A DNA stretch of 64,000 nucleotides from Solirubrobacter taibaiensis (GTDB lineage: Bacteria > Actinomycetota > Thermoleophilia > Solirubrobacterales > Solirubrobacteraceae), in assembly GCA_027587225.1 (NCBI GenBank), contig JAPDDQ010000031.1, positions 1 to 64,000 of the forward strand. Direction: 5' to 3'. Made by a program: the position numbers and the translations under genes. A model generated the notes under the pieces. The model had not been told where the DNA came from. It ran no database searches and worked only from the letters and a program-made list of their open reading frames with translations. Position 1 is the stretch's first letter. Each line of letters begins with the position of its first letter. Positions 1-7,145 of this stretch are shown here, in pieces.

Positions 1-120
1 GACCTCGCGCCGAGCGCGCTCGCGGCGCCGGATCGCCTCGCGGCGCCGCCCGCACCCGACCTCGCGCGCCGCGCCGCGTCTCACCGCCCCTCCCGGCGCG
101 GTCCCGCCCGGACGTGGACC
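1..120. other. window edge upstream of first gene; no separate gene seen
   Basis: This stretch is very GC-rich. The reading frame of the gene at 121 stays open back to base 1, so the first gene could in principle extend further left. A signal peptide begins exactly at the GTG at 121, which argues for starting there. No promoter box or ribosome binding site is obvious. Confidence 0.4.
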
Positions 121-1920
121 GTGCGCGCGGCCCTCGTCGTCGGGCTCTCGCTGCTCGTGCTCGCGTTCGCGCCGGGGAGCGCGCCGGCCGCGACGTACCG
201 GGTGGAGTCGTGTACCAACGGCTCGGTCGCCGGGTGGGCGCCGTTCGCGCACGGGCTGTGGTCGACCTGGGGGGTCGGCTGCGGGCTGCCCGGCGGGTCG
301 ATGCGCGCCGGCATCTCGCACTATGCAGGCAGCACGGCCGGGTGGACGTTCACCGCGCCGGCGGACACCGAGCTCGCGGGGTTCCGGCTCTCGCGAAGCT
401 ACGCGCTGGCCGCGAACCAGCCGTACGGGACGATGGTCGTGTCCACGATCACCGGGCCGGCCGCGAGGCACTGGGACTGGCGCCCGAACTACGGCGGCGC
501 GGTCACGGTCGGGCCGGAGAGCAATGCCGCTGACGGGCTGCGCGGGGAGAAGACCTTGACGATCCGCGTCGACTGCGGTGGCGGCTTGTCCTGCACCGGC
601 GATTCGTCGCTGCAGATCCACGGCGGCTCGATCGACCTGCGCGACGACGTGGGCCCGACACTCGGTGGGGTGTTCGGCTCGCTGCTCGCAACGGGCGCCC
701 TCAAGGGCACGCGGACGATCGCGTACGCGGCCCAGGACAAGGGCGGCGGCGTGCGGACCGCCGAGCTGCTCGTGGATGGCGCGGTCGTGGCCGGCCGCGC
801 TGCGGACTGCTCGTTCGCGCTGCCCGTCCCGTGTCCGTTGTCGGAGTCGGGGACGCTGACGCTCGACACGACGCGGCTGGCCGAAGGCGAGCACGAGGCG
901 AAACTCGTCGTCGCCGACGCCACGCTCGTCAACCGTGCCCAGCACGGCCCGTTCACGATCACGGTCGACAACCTCCCGGCGCCCGCGGCGACGACCGCGC
1001 CGCGGATCTCGGGCGGCCCGACCCTGCACGGCGACGACGGCACCTGGACCGGCGCCAACCTGACCTTCGACCGCCGCTGGCAGCGCCTGGAGGACAGCAC
1101 GTGGCAGGACGTGGCCACGGGACCGGTCTACGTGCCCGGTCCCGACGACGCCGGCCATCGCCTCCGGTTCAGGATCCGCGCGACCAACGCGGAGGGGACG
1201 GGCGAGGCCGTCTCGGAGCCGACCGCGCGGCTGCCGGAGGCGCCCACGCCGATCCCGACCTCGACGGCAACCCCCACGGCAACCCCGACCAGCACTCCGG
1301 CCGCACCGATCGTGGTCGCCGCCCAACCGGTGCCCGCACCGGTCGCCACGGCGCCGGCGTCCCCGGGCAGGCTGAGCGTGGCGTTCGCCGCGACGGGTCG
1401 CTCGACGGTCACGCTGCGCTGGGGAGAACGGCGCAAGGTCAGCGGTGTGCTCGTCGATGCCGACGGCCGTGCCCTGGCCGGCGAGCGCGTCGCGATCGCC
1501 GGCACGCTCCGGGTGAGTGGAGCCACGGCGCTCCCACTCGGCCACGTGACCACGGACGCTGCGGGGCGCTTCGCCTATCTCTCGCCCGCAGGCGCGTCAC
1601 GGACACTCACCTTCACACGCGGCGAGAGCACGGCGACGGCGACGGTCCACGTCGTGCCGCGGATCACGGTTCGCGTCACCCGCGCGGGCGCCATCACGGG
1701 CCGCGTGAGCGGAGCGCCGCCGGGCATCGCCAAGCGCGTGCAGCTGCAAGCGCTCCGGGGCCGGACCTGGCGGACGTTCGCGACGACGCGGCTGCGGCCC
1801 ACCGGCGGGACGTTCGCCCATCAGCCGCGCACGTTGCCGCACCGGGTGCGGGCGCGCGTGCTGGCCGAGCCGGGGTGGCCGTTCGTCACCGGCGCGTCGC
1901 TCTCAACCCGAGGAAAGTGA
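121..1920 (+). CDS. secreted multidomain surface protein, function unknown
   Basis: A 599-residue protein with a clear Sec signal peptide (residues 1-24, hydrophobic core LSLLVLAF, cleavage near APA-AT). Residues 25-280 form an extracellular region with several cysteines. Residues 290-370 resemble Ig-like or fibronectin-like modules found in actinobacterial wall proteins. Residues 375-415 are a low-complexity Pro/Thr/Ala linker of the TPTATPTSTP type. The C-terminal part (about 420-599) looks like beta-sandwich carboxypeptidase-regulatory-like modules (GRALAGERVAIAG, TTDAAGRFAYLSPAG). There is no LPXTG or membrane anchor. It lies directly before ftsW but with 64 nt between, so it is probably a separate unit. 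GTG is the chosen start because it opens the signal peptide; the frame is open further upstream. Domain assignments are by eye. Confidence 0.7.
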   Translation: MRAALVVGLSLLVLAFAPGSAPAATYRVESCTNGSVAGWAPFAHGLWSTWGVGCGLPGGSMRAGISHYAGSTAGWTFTAPADTELAGFRLSRSYALAANQPYGTMVVSTITGPAARHWDWRPNYGGAVTVGPESNAADGLRGEKTLTIRVDCGGGLSCTGDSSLQIHGGSIDLRDDVGPTLGGVFGSLLATGALKGTRTIAYAAQDKGGGVRTAELLVDGAVVAGRAADCSFALPVPCPLSESGTLTLDTTRLAEGEHEAKLVVADATLVNRAQHGPFTITVDNLPAPAATTAPRISGGPTLHGDDGTWTGANLTFDRRWQRLEDSTWQDVATGPVYVPGPDDAGHRLRFRIRATNAEGTGEAVSEPTARLPEAPTPIPTSTATPTATPTSTPAAPIVVAAQPVPAPVATAPASPGRLSVAFAATGRSTVTLRWGERRKVSGVLVDADGRALAGERVAIAGTLRVSGATALPLGHVTTDAAGRFAYLSPAGASRTLTFTRGESTATATVHVVPRITVRVTRAGAITGRVSGAPPGIAKRVQLQALRGRTWRTFATTRLRPTGGTFAHQPRTLPHRVRARVLAEPGWPFVTGASLSTRGK

Positions 1921-1984
1921 GTGGACGCAGCGGTTTCCCAGATTCTCGGAAGGGGTCCAGGCGACGGCGTGGAATGGCGGCTCG

Positions 1985-3220
1985 ATGGGCCGACAGCAGC
2001 AGCCGCTAGAACACCGCTTGCTGCTGACCGCAACCTTCTGCCTCTTGGCGGGGGGCGCGGTGATGGTCTACTCCGCGTCGAGCGCCCGGACCCTGCTGCA
2101 AGGCCAGGGCGACGGGACGATGTACCTCGTCAAGTACGTCGGCTACGGCTTCTTCGGGCTGATCGCGATGTACACGATCTCGCGCCTGCGCCTGGAGCTG
2201 ATCCGGCGCTACACGTCGCTGCTGCTGATGGCCGCGTTCGCGATGCTCGTGATGGTCAAGATCCCGGGCCTGGGCGTGGAGGTCAACGGCGCGACCCGCT
2301 GGCTCGGGTTCGGCCCGCTGCAGTTCCAGCCGAGCGAGATCGTCAAGCTGGCGTTGGTTCTGCACGTCGCGGCCGTGATCGCCGAGCGGCCGAAGATCGC
2401 CCGCAACATCAGGACGGTCGTCGGACCCGTGATCGCCGTCGGTGGCGGGGCCGTGCTGCTGATCGCCGCCCAGCCCGATCTCGGCACATGCCTGGTGATC
2501 TGCTTCACCATGGCGGTGCTGCTCGTCATCGCCGGCCTGCCGCTGCGCCAGCTCGGCCTGGTGGCGGGCATCGGTGCCGTGCTCGTGATGCTGTTCGCGC
2601 TGTTCGAGCCCTACCGCCGGGCGCGGCTCGTCTCGTTCCTGGACCCGTGGGCGCACGCCACGACCGATGGGTTCCAGTCCACGCAGGGGCAGATCGCGAT
2701 CGGGTCCGGCGGGCTGTTCGGCAACGGCCTGGGTCAGTCCATCCAGAAGATCTTCTACGTTCCCGAGGCCCACACGGACTTCATCCTCACGATCATCGGG
2801 GAGGAGCTCGGCCTGATCGGTATCGTCGGCCTCCTGAGCCTGTACGGCATCATCGCGTACGCCGGGTTGCAGACCGCCAAGAAGGCCAAGGGCATCTATG
2901 CCACCCTCGTCGCCGCCGGCGTCACCTCACTCATCCTGTGCCAAGCCCTGCTGAACGTCTACGCCATCCTCGGCCTCGCGCCGCTGACCGGCGTCCCGCT
3001 GCCCTTCATCTCGTCCGGCTCGACGAGCCTGATCGTGCTGATGGCGTCGATGGGCGTGCTGCTCAACGTCGCGTCCGGCGGCCACGCCCACCGGCTGAAT
3101 TCCGTCCCGCAACGTTCGAAGGATGCCCGTGACCGTGCCGCCAAGGATCGTCATAGCGGCGGGGGGGACAGCCGGGCACGTAGTGCCGGCGATAGCCGTC
3201 GCCGACGCGCTGCGGGCTGA
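1985..3220 (+). CDS. ftsW: FtsW-type septal peptidoglycan glycosyltransferase (SEDS family)
   Basis: A 411-residue polytopic membrane protein of the FtsW/RodA/SpoVE (SEDS) family, which polymerises lipid II into glycan strands at the division septum. About ten hydrophobic segments are visible. Family hallmarks are FLDPW in the large extracellular loop (about 220), LTIIGEELGLIG (about 266-277) and PLPFISSGSTSLI (about 338-350). It precedes murG, as in most dcw clusters, and its last 98 nt overlap the murG start in another frame; the overlapped tail is a basic Arg/Asp/Ser-rich cytoplasmic extension typical in style for actinobacterial FtsW. FtsW rather than RodA is inferred from the neighbours murG, murC, ftsQ and ftsZ. 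Confidence 0.93.
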   Translation: MGRQQQPLEHRLLLTATFCLLAGGAVMVYSASSARTLLQGQGDGTMYLVKYVGYGFFGLIAMYTISRLRLELIRRYTSLLLMAAFAMLVMVKIPGLGVEVNGATRWLGFGPLQFQPSEIVKLALVLHVAAVIAERPKIARNIRTVVGPVIAVGGGAVLLIAAQPDLGTCLVICFTMAVLLVIAGLPLRQLGLVAGIGAVLVMLFALFEPYRRARLVSFLDPWAHATTDGFQSTQGQIAIGSGGLFGNGLGQSIQKIFYVPEAHTDFILTIIGEELGLIGIVGLLSLYGIIAYAGLQTAKKAKGIYATLVAAGVTSLILCQALLNVYAILGLAPLTGVPLPFISSGSTSLIVLMASMGVLLNVASGGHAHRLNSVPQRSKDARDRAAKDRHSGGGDSRARSAGDSRRRRAAG

Positions 3221-4178
3221 AGGCGCGCAGGTCACCTTCGTCGGCGGGCAGCGAGCGGAAGCCGAGCTCGTCCCGCAGGCCGGCTACGAGCTGGACCCGA
3301 TCAGCGTCGAAGGCATCAGCCGCACGAACCCGCTGAAGGCCGCCCGCGCGGTCGGCAAGGCGGGGGGCGCCCTCGTCGCCGCGCGCAAGATCCTCAAGCG
3401 CCGCGGCGCCGACGCCGTCCTGGGCGGCGGCGGGTACGTCGCCGGCCCGGTCGGGCTCGCCGCCACGATGGCGAAGATCCCGCTCGTGCTCACGGAGGCC
3501 GACTCGCACCTCGGGCTGACCAACCGCCTCCTGGCCAAGCGGGCCGAGCGGGTCTGCCTGGCGTTCCCGCTCGAGGGCTGTGACGGCGACCGCTACCGCG
3601 TGACCGGTCGCCCGGTGCCGGAGACGTACGCCGACCGCGCGCACGCCCGCGCGCAGCTCGGCATCGGCACGGACGAGACCGCTGTGTTGATCTTCGGCGG
3701 CTCACTCGGCGCGCGCTCGATCAACCACGCTGCCGTCGAGGCGTTCAAGGACGCCCCGTACCGAGTCATCCACGTGGCCGGCACGCGCGACTTCCCCGAC
3801 CTTACGAGCCCCGGCCCCCACTACGTCCTGCTCGACTACCTCACCCCCTTCGGCGTGGCGCTGGCCGCCGCCGACGCCGCGGTCGCCCGCTCCGGCGGCT
3901 CGATCTTCGAGCTCGCCCAGTACGGCCTCCCCGCCGTGCTGATCCCGTACCCGCACGCCACCGGCGACCACCAGACGACCAACGCGCGCTGGATGACGGA
4001 CGCCGGCGCCGCGCGGGTGCTTCCGGATTCCGAGCTCACGCCTGAGCGGCTGCGGGCGGAGACGGACGCCGTGCTGGCCGCGCGGGAGGAGATGGCCGCC
4101 GCCGCGCGCGGGCTCGCGAAGCCCGACGCGGCCGGCGAGATCGCCCGCGAGGTGCTCGCGGCGGTCGCCGCGCGCTGA
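3123..4178 (+). CDS. murG: MurG, UDP-GlcNAc:lipid I N-acetylglucosaminyltransferase
   Basis: Transfers GlcNAc from UDP-GlcNAc to lipid I, giving lipid II, on the inner face of the membrane. The 351 residues show the GT28 layout: the glycine loop GGTAGH (residues 14-19), GGGGYVAGP (about 100-108), a second G-loop GGSLGARSIN (about 190-199) and the nucleotide-sugar signature RSGGSIFELAQYGLPAVLIP with GDHQTTNA (about 257-285). The usual HEQN is replaced by TEADSHLGLTNRLL. The ATG at 3123 lies inside ftsW; a GTG six bases downstream is the other plausible start, and both leave a long overlap. Translational coupling to ftsW is likely. Confidence 0.93.
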   Translation: MPVTVPPRIVIAAGGTAGHVVPAIAVADALRAEGAQVTFVGGQRAEAELVPQAGYELDPISVEGISRTNPLKAARAVGKAGGALVAARKILKRRGADAVLGGGGYVAGPVGLAATMAKIPLVLTEADSHLGLTNRLLAKRAERVCLAFPLEGCDGDRYRVTGRPVPETYADRAHARAQLGIGTDETAVLIFGGSLGARSINHAAVEAFKDAPYRVIHVAGTRDFPDLTSPGPHYVLLDYLTPFGVALAAADAAVARSGGSIFELAQYGLPAVLIPYPHATGDHQTTNARWMTDAGAARVLPDSELTPERLRAETDAVLAAREEMAAAARGLAKPDAAGEIAREVLAAVAAR

Positions 4179-4239
4179 GGGTGGAGCTCCGCTCGGCTGG
4201 CGCGGGTGCGTCGGCCGGGTTGGGCGAGCACACCGTCAG

Positions 4240-4311
4240 GCCGCGCGTCAAACAACTCGTGCCCAGGCGGTGAGGCGGGCCACAGTCGTCACGAGTCGCT
4301 TGACCCGCGGC
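4240..4311. repeat. 22-pair imperfect inverted repeat downstream of murG
   Basis: The arms 4240-4261 and 4290-4311 pair along 22 positions with a 28-nt loop. On the plus strand there are three mismatches. Read as minus-strand RNA two of these become G-U wobbles, leaving one mismatch. No T-tract follows on either side, so it is not a classical intrinsic terminator. Confidence 0.6.
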
Positions 4312-4443
4312 GGCCGGCGCGCTCTTGTGCGGGTGAGCCGGTTGCACCGGGTGCGCCGGCACCCGGCTCGCAAGCGCTACGAGGTCTTCCCTGACGGCAC
4401 GGGCGCGGGCCGGGGCACCTGTTCGGCGGGGGTTGTGCACGAT

Positions 4444-4462
4444 CCGGTCCTGTCAGGACCGG
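4444..4462 (+). terminator. possible intrinsic terminator
   Basis: A perfect 8-bp GC-rich stem CCGGTCCT/AGGACCGG with a 3-nt loop is followed by TTTGTTCCT. It is the best terminator-like element between murG and the lipoprotein genes, although the T-tract is weak and it lies 265 nt after the murG stop. Confidence 0.4.
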
Positions 4463-4511
4463 TTTGTTCCTCACCCCCGCGCGGAGGAGCGGTAACGCGC
4501 CACCCGGGCAG

Positions 4512-4558
4512 GCGAGTGGTGACTTAGTCGGCCTGAGCCCGATCAACTCACCACTCGC
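4512..4558. repeat. 11-bp perfect inverted repeat
   Basis: GCGAGTGGTGA at 4512-4522 is matched by TCACCACTCGC at 4548-4558. The 25-nt loop contains a further TCGG/CCGA pairing. It is one of a run of hairpins in this gap. Confidence 0.55.
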
Positions 4559-4808
4559 GTGGCGTGGACCGTCCCTCGGCGTGGAAAGACGTGAACGCCT
4601 CGGCGTTCACGCAGTGCGGGGCACCCGCCTCACCCGCAATCAGCACGCCCGACCCGTCGGCCGCGGGCGTGCTCGCCGTTGACGTTGTGCCGCAGCAAGG
4701 GTGGATACCGCACCCTCAACTTCCTTCGGATCAGGGTCGTCCCTGAGGCGCAGACGTCGCGGCGACGGCAGAGTCCGGTTCCTCCCCACTGACGAAAGGA
4801 ACCACCTG

Positions 4809-4987
4809 ATGCGCAAGCTCCTCACCGCCCTCGCCACTGCCACGTCGATCACCCCGTCGCGGCGTGTGGCGGCGCCGACATGAACGGCCTGACGAACGAG
4901 ACGCTCGACGCGGCGAAGGGCGCCAGCCTGCCGCCGGAGGCCCAGGCGCAGCTCGAGGCCGCGCACCAGCTCAACGCCGAGAAGTAG
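4809..4987 (+). pseudogene. small lipoprotein gene broken by a frameshift
   Basis: The ATG at 4809 opens a signal peptide, MRKLLTALATATS, almost identical in type to the intact lipoprotein downstream (MIRKLLTVSIVAVS), but that frame stops at 4883. The other half continues in frame from about 4856: VAACGGAD, a perfect lipobox with Cys, then NGLTNETLDAAKGASLPPEA and QLEAAHQLNAEK, ending at 4987. Joining the two needs a one-base insertion or two-base deletion near 4845-4856. The reassembled protein would be about 59 residues, shorter than its neighbour. The upstream AAAGGAACC resembles the site of the next gene, so the pair is a tandem duplication. A sequencing error is the main alternative to real decay. 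Confidence 0.7.
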
Positions 4988-5147
4988 CGCGGCGTCTGGC
5001 GACGCGCCGCCATCCCTGAGGGGATCGCCGACAGTCCCTAAGGGAGTTCTCCACACCCTGAACCGGCGTATTTCCGGGTGCTAGCTCCGAGGCGGCCAGG
5101 GCCGCCGGACGACAGAGTACGTGCTCCCCGATGGAAGGAACTCCCCA

Positions 5148-5471
5148 ATGATTCGCAAGCTCCTCACCGTTTCTATCGTCGCTGTCTCGCTGGCCGCCGT
5201 GGCCTGCGGCGGTGGTGGCGTCGATCAGGACGAGGCCAAGAAGATCCAGGACCACGCGACGCAGGTCCAGGAGGACGCGCAGAAGACCGCGGACGAGGTG
5301 CGCGCCGGCACGAAGGACGCCGAGCAGGCCGCCAAGGAGATCCAGGAGGACGCGACCGACGTGGCCAACGAGTCGATCGACGCCGTCGAGGACGCCGACA
5401 TCCCGGACGAGGCGCGCGAGCAGCTCGAGGCGGCCCAGGAGCAGATGAACGAGGCTCAGGGCCAGAACTGA
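5148..5471 (+). CDS. small alanine/glutamate-rich lipoprotein
   Basis: A 107-residue predicted lipoprotein: signal peptide MIRKLLTVSIVAVSLAAVAC with lipobox AVAC and acceptor Cys20, then a GGGG spacer and a highly charged, helix-forming tail with heptad-like spacing (KKIQDHATQVQEDAQKTADE and onwards), probably a membrane-tethered coiled coil facing the wall. The ATG at 5148 is chosen because GGAAGGA lies 8 nt upstream and the lipobox is then correctly placed; the longer start at 5121 would prepend residues before the signal peptide. It lies downstream of a broken relative and converges on recQ. Function is unknown. Confidence 0.8.
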   Translation: MIRKLLTVSIVAVSLAAVACGGGGVDQDEAKKIQDHATQVQEDAQKTADEVRAGTKDAEQAAKEIQEDATDVANESIDAVEDADIPDEAREQLEAAQEQMNEAQGQN

Positions 5472-5509
5472 CGCTTGGGGGAGCCAGCGCGGGCGCGCGC
5501 CGCGACGGC

Positions 5510-7126
5510 CTACACGGCGGTCAGCAGCGCGCGCTCGCGCACGACTTCCAAGGCGAGCGTCTTGTAGCCCGCCTCGTCGAACAGGACGACCATCGAGTCG
5601 TCGTCGTAGCGCTGGACGACGCCCTCGCCCCACGAGCCGTGGGCGACCCGGGCACCGACCGGGAACGGCACATCCGACGGCGGGGCGTTCACACGCCCCG
5701 CCTCGCAGTTGTCGCAGAACCCGCACGGCGGCTCGAACGGCTCGCCGAAGTAGCTCAAGATGAACGCGCGCCGGCAGTCGTCGGTCTCGGCGTAGGCGCG
5801 CATCATGTCCACGCGCGAACGGTCGAACGAGCGCCGCATTTCCTCGGCCTCGGCGGCGGCCATCACCAGCTCCGCCGACGGTGCGTCCGTCAACGGCGCC
5901 ACCTCGCCGTCCATGGCCACGCGGACGGCGCCCGCGTCCTCCAGCCGGGACAAGGCGGACGCCAGCTTGGTGTCCGACAGATCCAACTCGGCGCGCAGGT
6001 CGGTCGCCGGCACGCCGCGGCGCACGGCATCGAGCACGTGCGCGAGCTCGTCGACCTCGACGTGCCCGCCCGCGAAGAAGCGCCGCAGGCCGACGTCCTC
6101 GCTGCGGTAGAACAACACGATCTCGGCGGGCGCGCCGTCGCGCCCCGCGCGCCCGGCCTCCTGGTAGTAGGCGTCCAGCGACTCGGCGACCTCGGCGTGG
6201 AAGACCCAGCGCACGTCGGCCTTGTCGATCCCCATCCCGAACGCGGTCGTCGCCACTACCACGTCCAGCGAACCGTCCATGAAGCGCTCCTGCACGTCGT
6301 CGCGCTCGGACGACTTCATCCCCGCGTGATACGAAGCGGCCCGCAGCGGGCCGGAGCACAGCTCCGCCGCCAGGTCCTCGGCCTCGCGCCGGGTCGAGAC
6401 ATAGACGATGCCGGGCGGTGGCGAGTCGTCGATCAGCTCCACGAGCGCCCGCCGCTTGCGCTCCGCGCCCTGCTCGCCGTGGAAGCGCTCCACGGAGAAC
6501 CGCAGGTTGGGCCGGTCGAACCCGCGGATCAAGAGCACCGGGTCCCGCAACCCCAGCCGCGTGACGATCTCATCGCGCACCGGGGGCGCCGCCGTCGCCG
6601 TCAAGGCCAGCACGGGCGGGCGGCCGAGCGCCTCGATCGCCGCGCCCAGACGCAGGTACTCGGGCCGGAAGTCGTGCCCCCACTCCGACACGCAGTGCGC
6701 CTCGTCGACCACGAACAGTGAGATGTCGGCCACGGCGAGCTCGTCGAGCACGTCGCGCCGCGCGAGCTGCTCCGGCGCCAGGAACAGGAACTCGAGCGCG
6801 CCTTCGGCCAGCTCGTGCAGCGCCTCTTCGCGCACACCGCGCGGCAAGGACGAGTTGAGCTGCGCCGCGCCGCCGGCCGCCACGTCGCGCAGCCCGTCCA
6901 CCTGGTCGCGCTGCAACGCGATCAACGGCGACACCACGATCGTGGATCCCGGGGTCAGCAGCCCGGCGATCTGGTAGATGGCCGACTTGCCGGCGCCGGT
7001 CGACATGACCACCAGCACGTCGCGCCCGTTCAGCGCGGCATCGATGGCCTCGCGCTGCCCTGGCCGCAGCTCTGGATAGCCGAACGCCTCCTGCGCAACC
7101 CGCTCGATCCTCGATTCGTCGGCCAG
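5510..7126 (-). CDS. recQ: RecQ-family ATP-dependent DNA helicase with a CTG start
   Basis: A 3'-5' DNA helicase for recombination and fork repair. Taken from the CTG at 7126 it has 538 residues: motif 0 FGYPELRPGQREAI (about 15-28), Walker A STGAGKS (42-48), DEAHCVSEWGHDFRP (about 140-154), QEAGRAGRDG (about 315-324) and a zinc-binding cysteine set ending CGFCDNC (about 450-475). The last 60 residues (ARVAHGSWGEGVVQRY..) resemble the Tudor-like tail of UvrD/PcrA helicases rather than an HRDC domain. No ATG, GTG or TTG exists in frame upstream of a GTG at 7018, and that GTG would cut off motif 0, so CTG giving MADESRIERV is the best start. It is divergent from murC, 19 nt away. Confidence 0.85.
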   Translation of the reverse strand: MADESRIERVAQEAFGYPELRPGQREAIDAALNGRDVLVVMSTGAGKSAIYQIAGLLTPGSTIVVSPLIALQRDQVDGLRDVAAGGAAQLNSSLPRGVREEALHELAEGALEFLFLAPEQLARRDVLDELAVADISLFVVDEAHCVSEWGHDFRPEYLRLGAAIEALGRPPVLALTATAAPPVRDEIVTRLGLRDPVLLIRGFDRPNLRFSVERFHGEQGAERKRRALVELIDDSPPPGIVYVSTRREAEDLAAELCSGPLRAASYHAGMKSSERDDVQERFMDGSLDVVVATTAFGMGIDKADVRWVFHAEVAESLDAYYQEAGRAGRDGAPAEIVLFYRSEDVGLRRFFAGGHVEVDELAHVLDAVRRGVPATDLRAELDLSDTKLASALSRLEDAGAVRVAMDGEVAPLTDAPSAELVMAAAEAEEMRRSFDRSRVDMMRAYAETDDCRRAFILSYFGEPFEPPCGFCDNCEAGRVNAPPSDVPFPVGARVAHGSWGEGVVQRYDDDSMVVLFDEAGYKTLALEVVRERALLTAV

Positions 7127-7132
7127 GGCACC

Positions 7133-7138
7133 TAGGCT
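7133..7138 (+). promoter_or_regulatory. -10 box TAGGCT of murC
   Basis: TAGGCT ends 7 nt before the murC GTG and there is no Shine-Dalgarno sequence, so transcription would begin at or next to the start codon (leaderless mRNA). The same spacing recurs at other genes in this window. Confidence 0.6.
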
Positions 7139-7145
7139 GACAGGC

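Larger units (their letters stand above)
4179..4808. other. 630-nt gap with no convincing gene but many hairpins
   Basis: Short open frames here have no family resemblance, no convincing start and atypical Arg/Gly-rich composition. Instead the stretch holds a series of strong inverted repeats: a 22-pair imperfect stem (4240-4261 with 4290-4311), 8-bp perfect stems at 4347-4366 and 4444-4462, an 11-bp stem at 4512-4522/4548-4558, 9-bp stems at 4591-4610 and 4642-4673, and 6-bp stems at 4698-4716 and 4731-4746. The tail contains the ribosome binding site for the broken lipoprotein gene at 4809. It could be the 3' untranslated and termination region of the ftsW-murG unit or a structured RNA. Confidence 0.6.

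Noticed and set aside
4270..4527. Small ORF in the murG-lipoprotein gap
   Set aside because: Arg-rich, no ribosome binding site or -10 box, and it runs through several strong hairpins.
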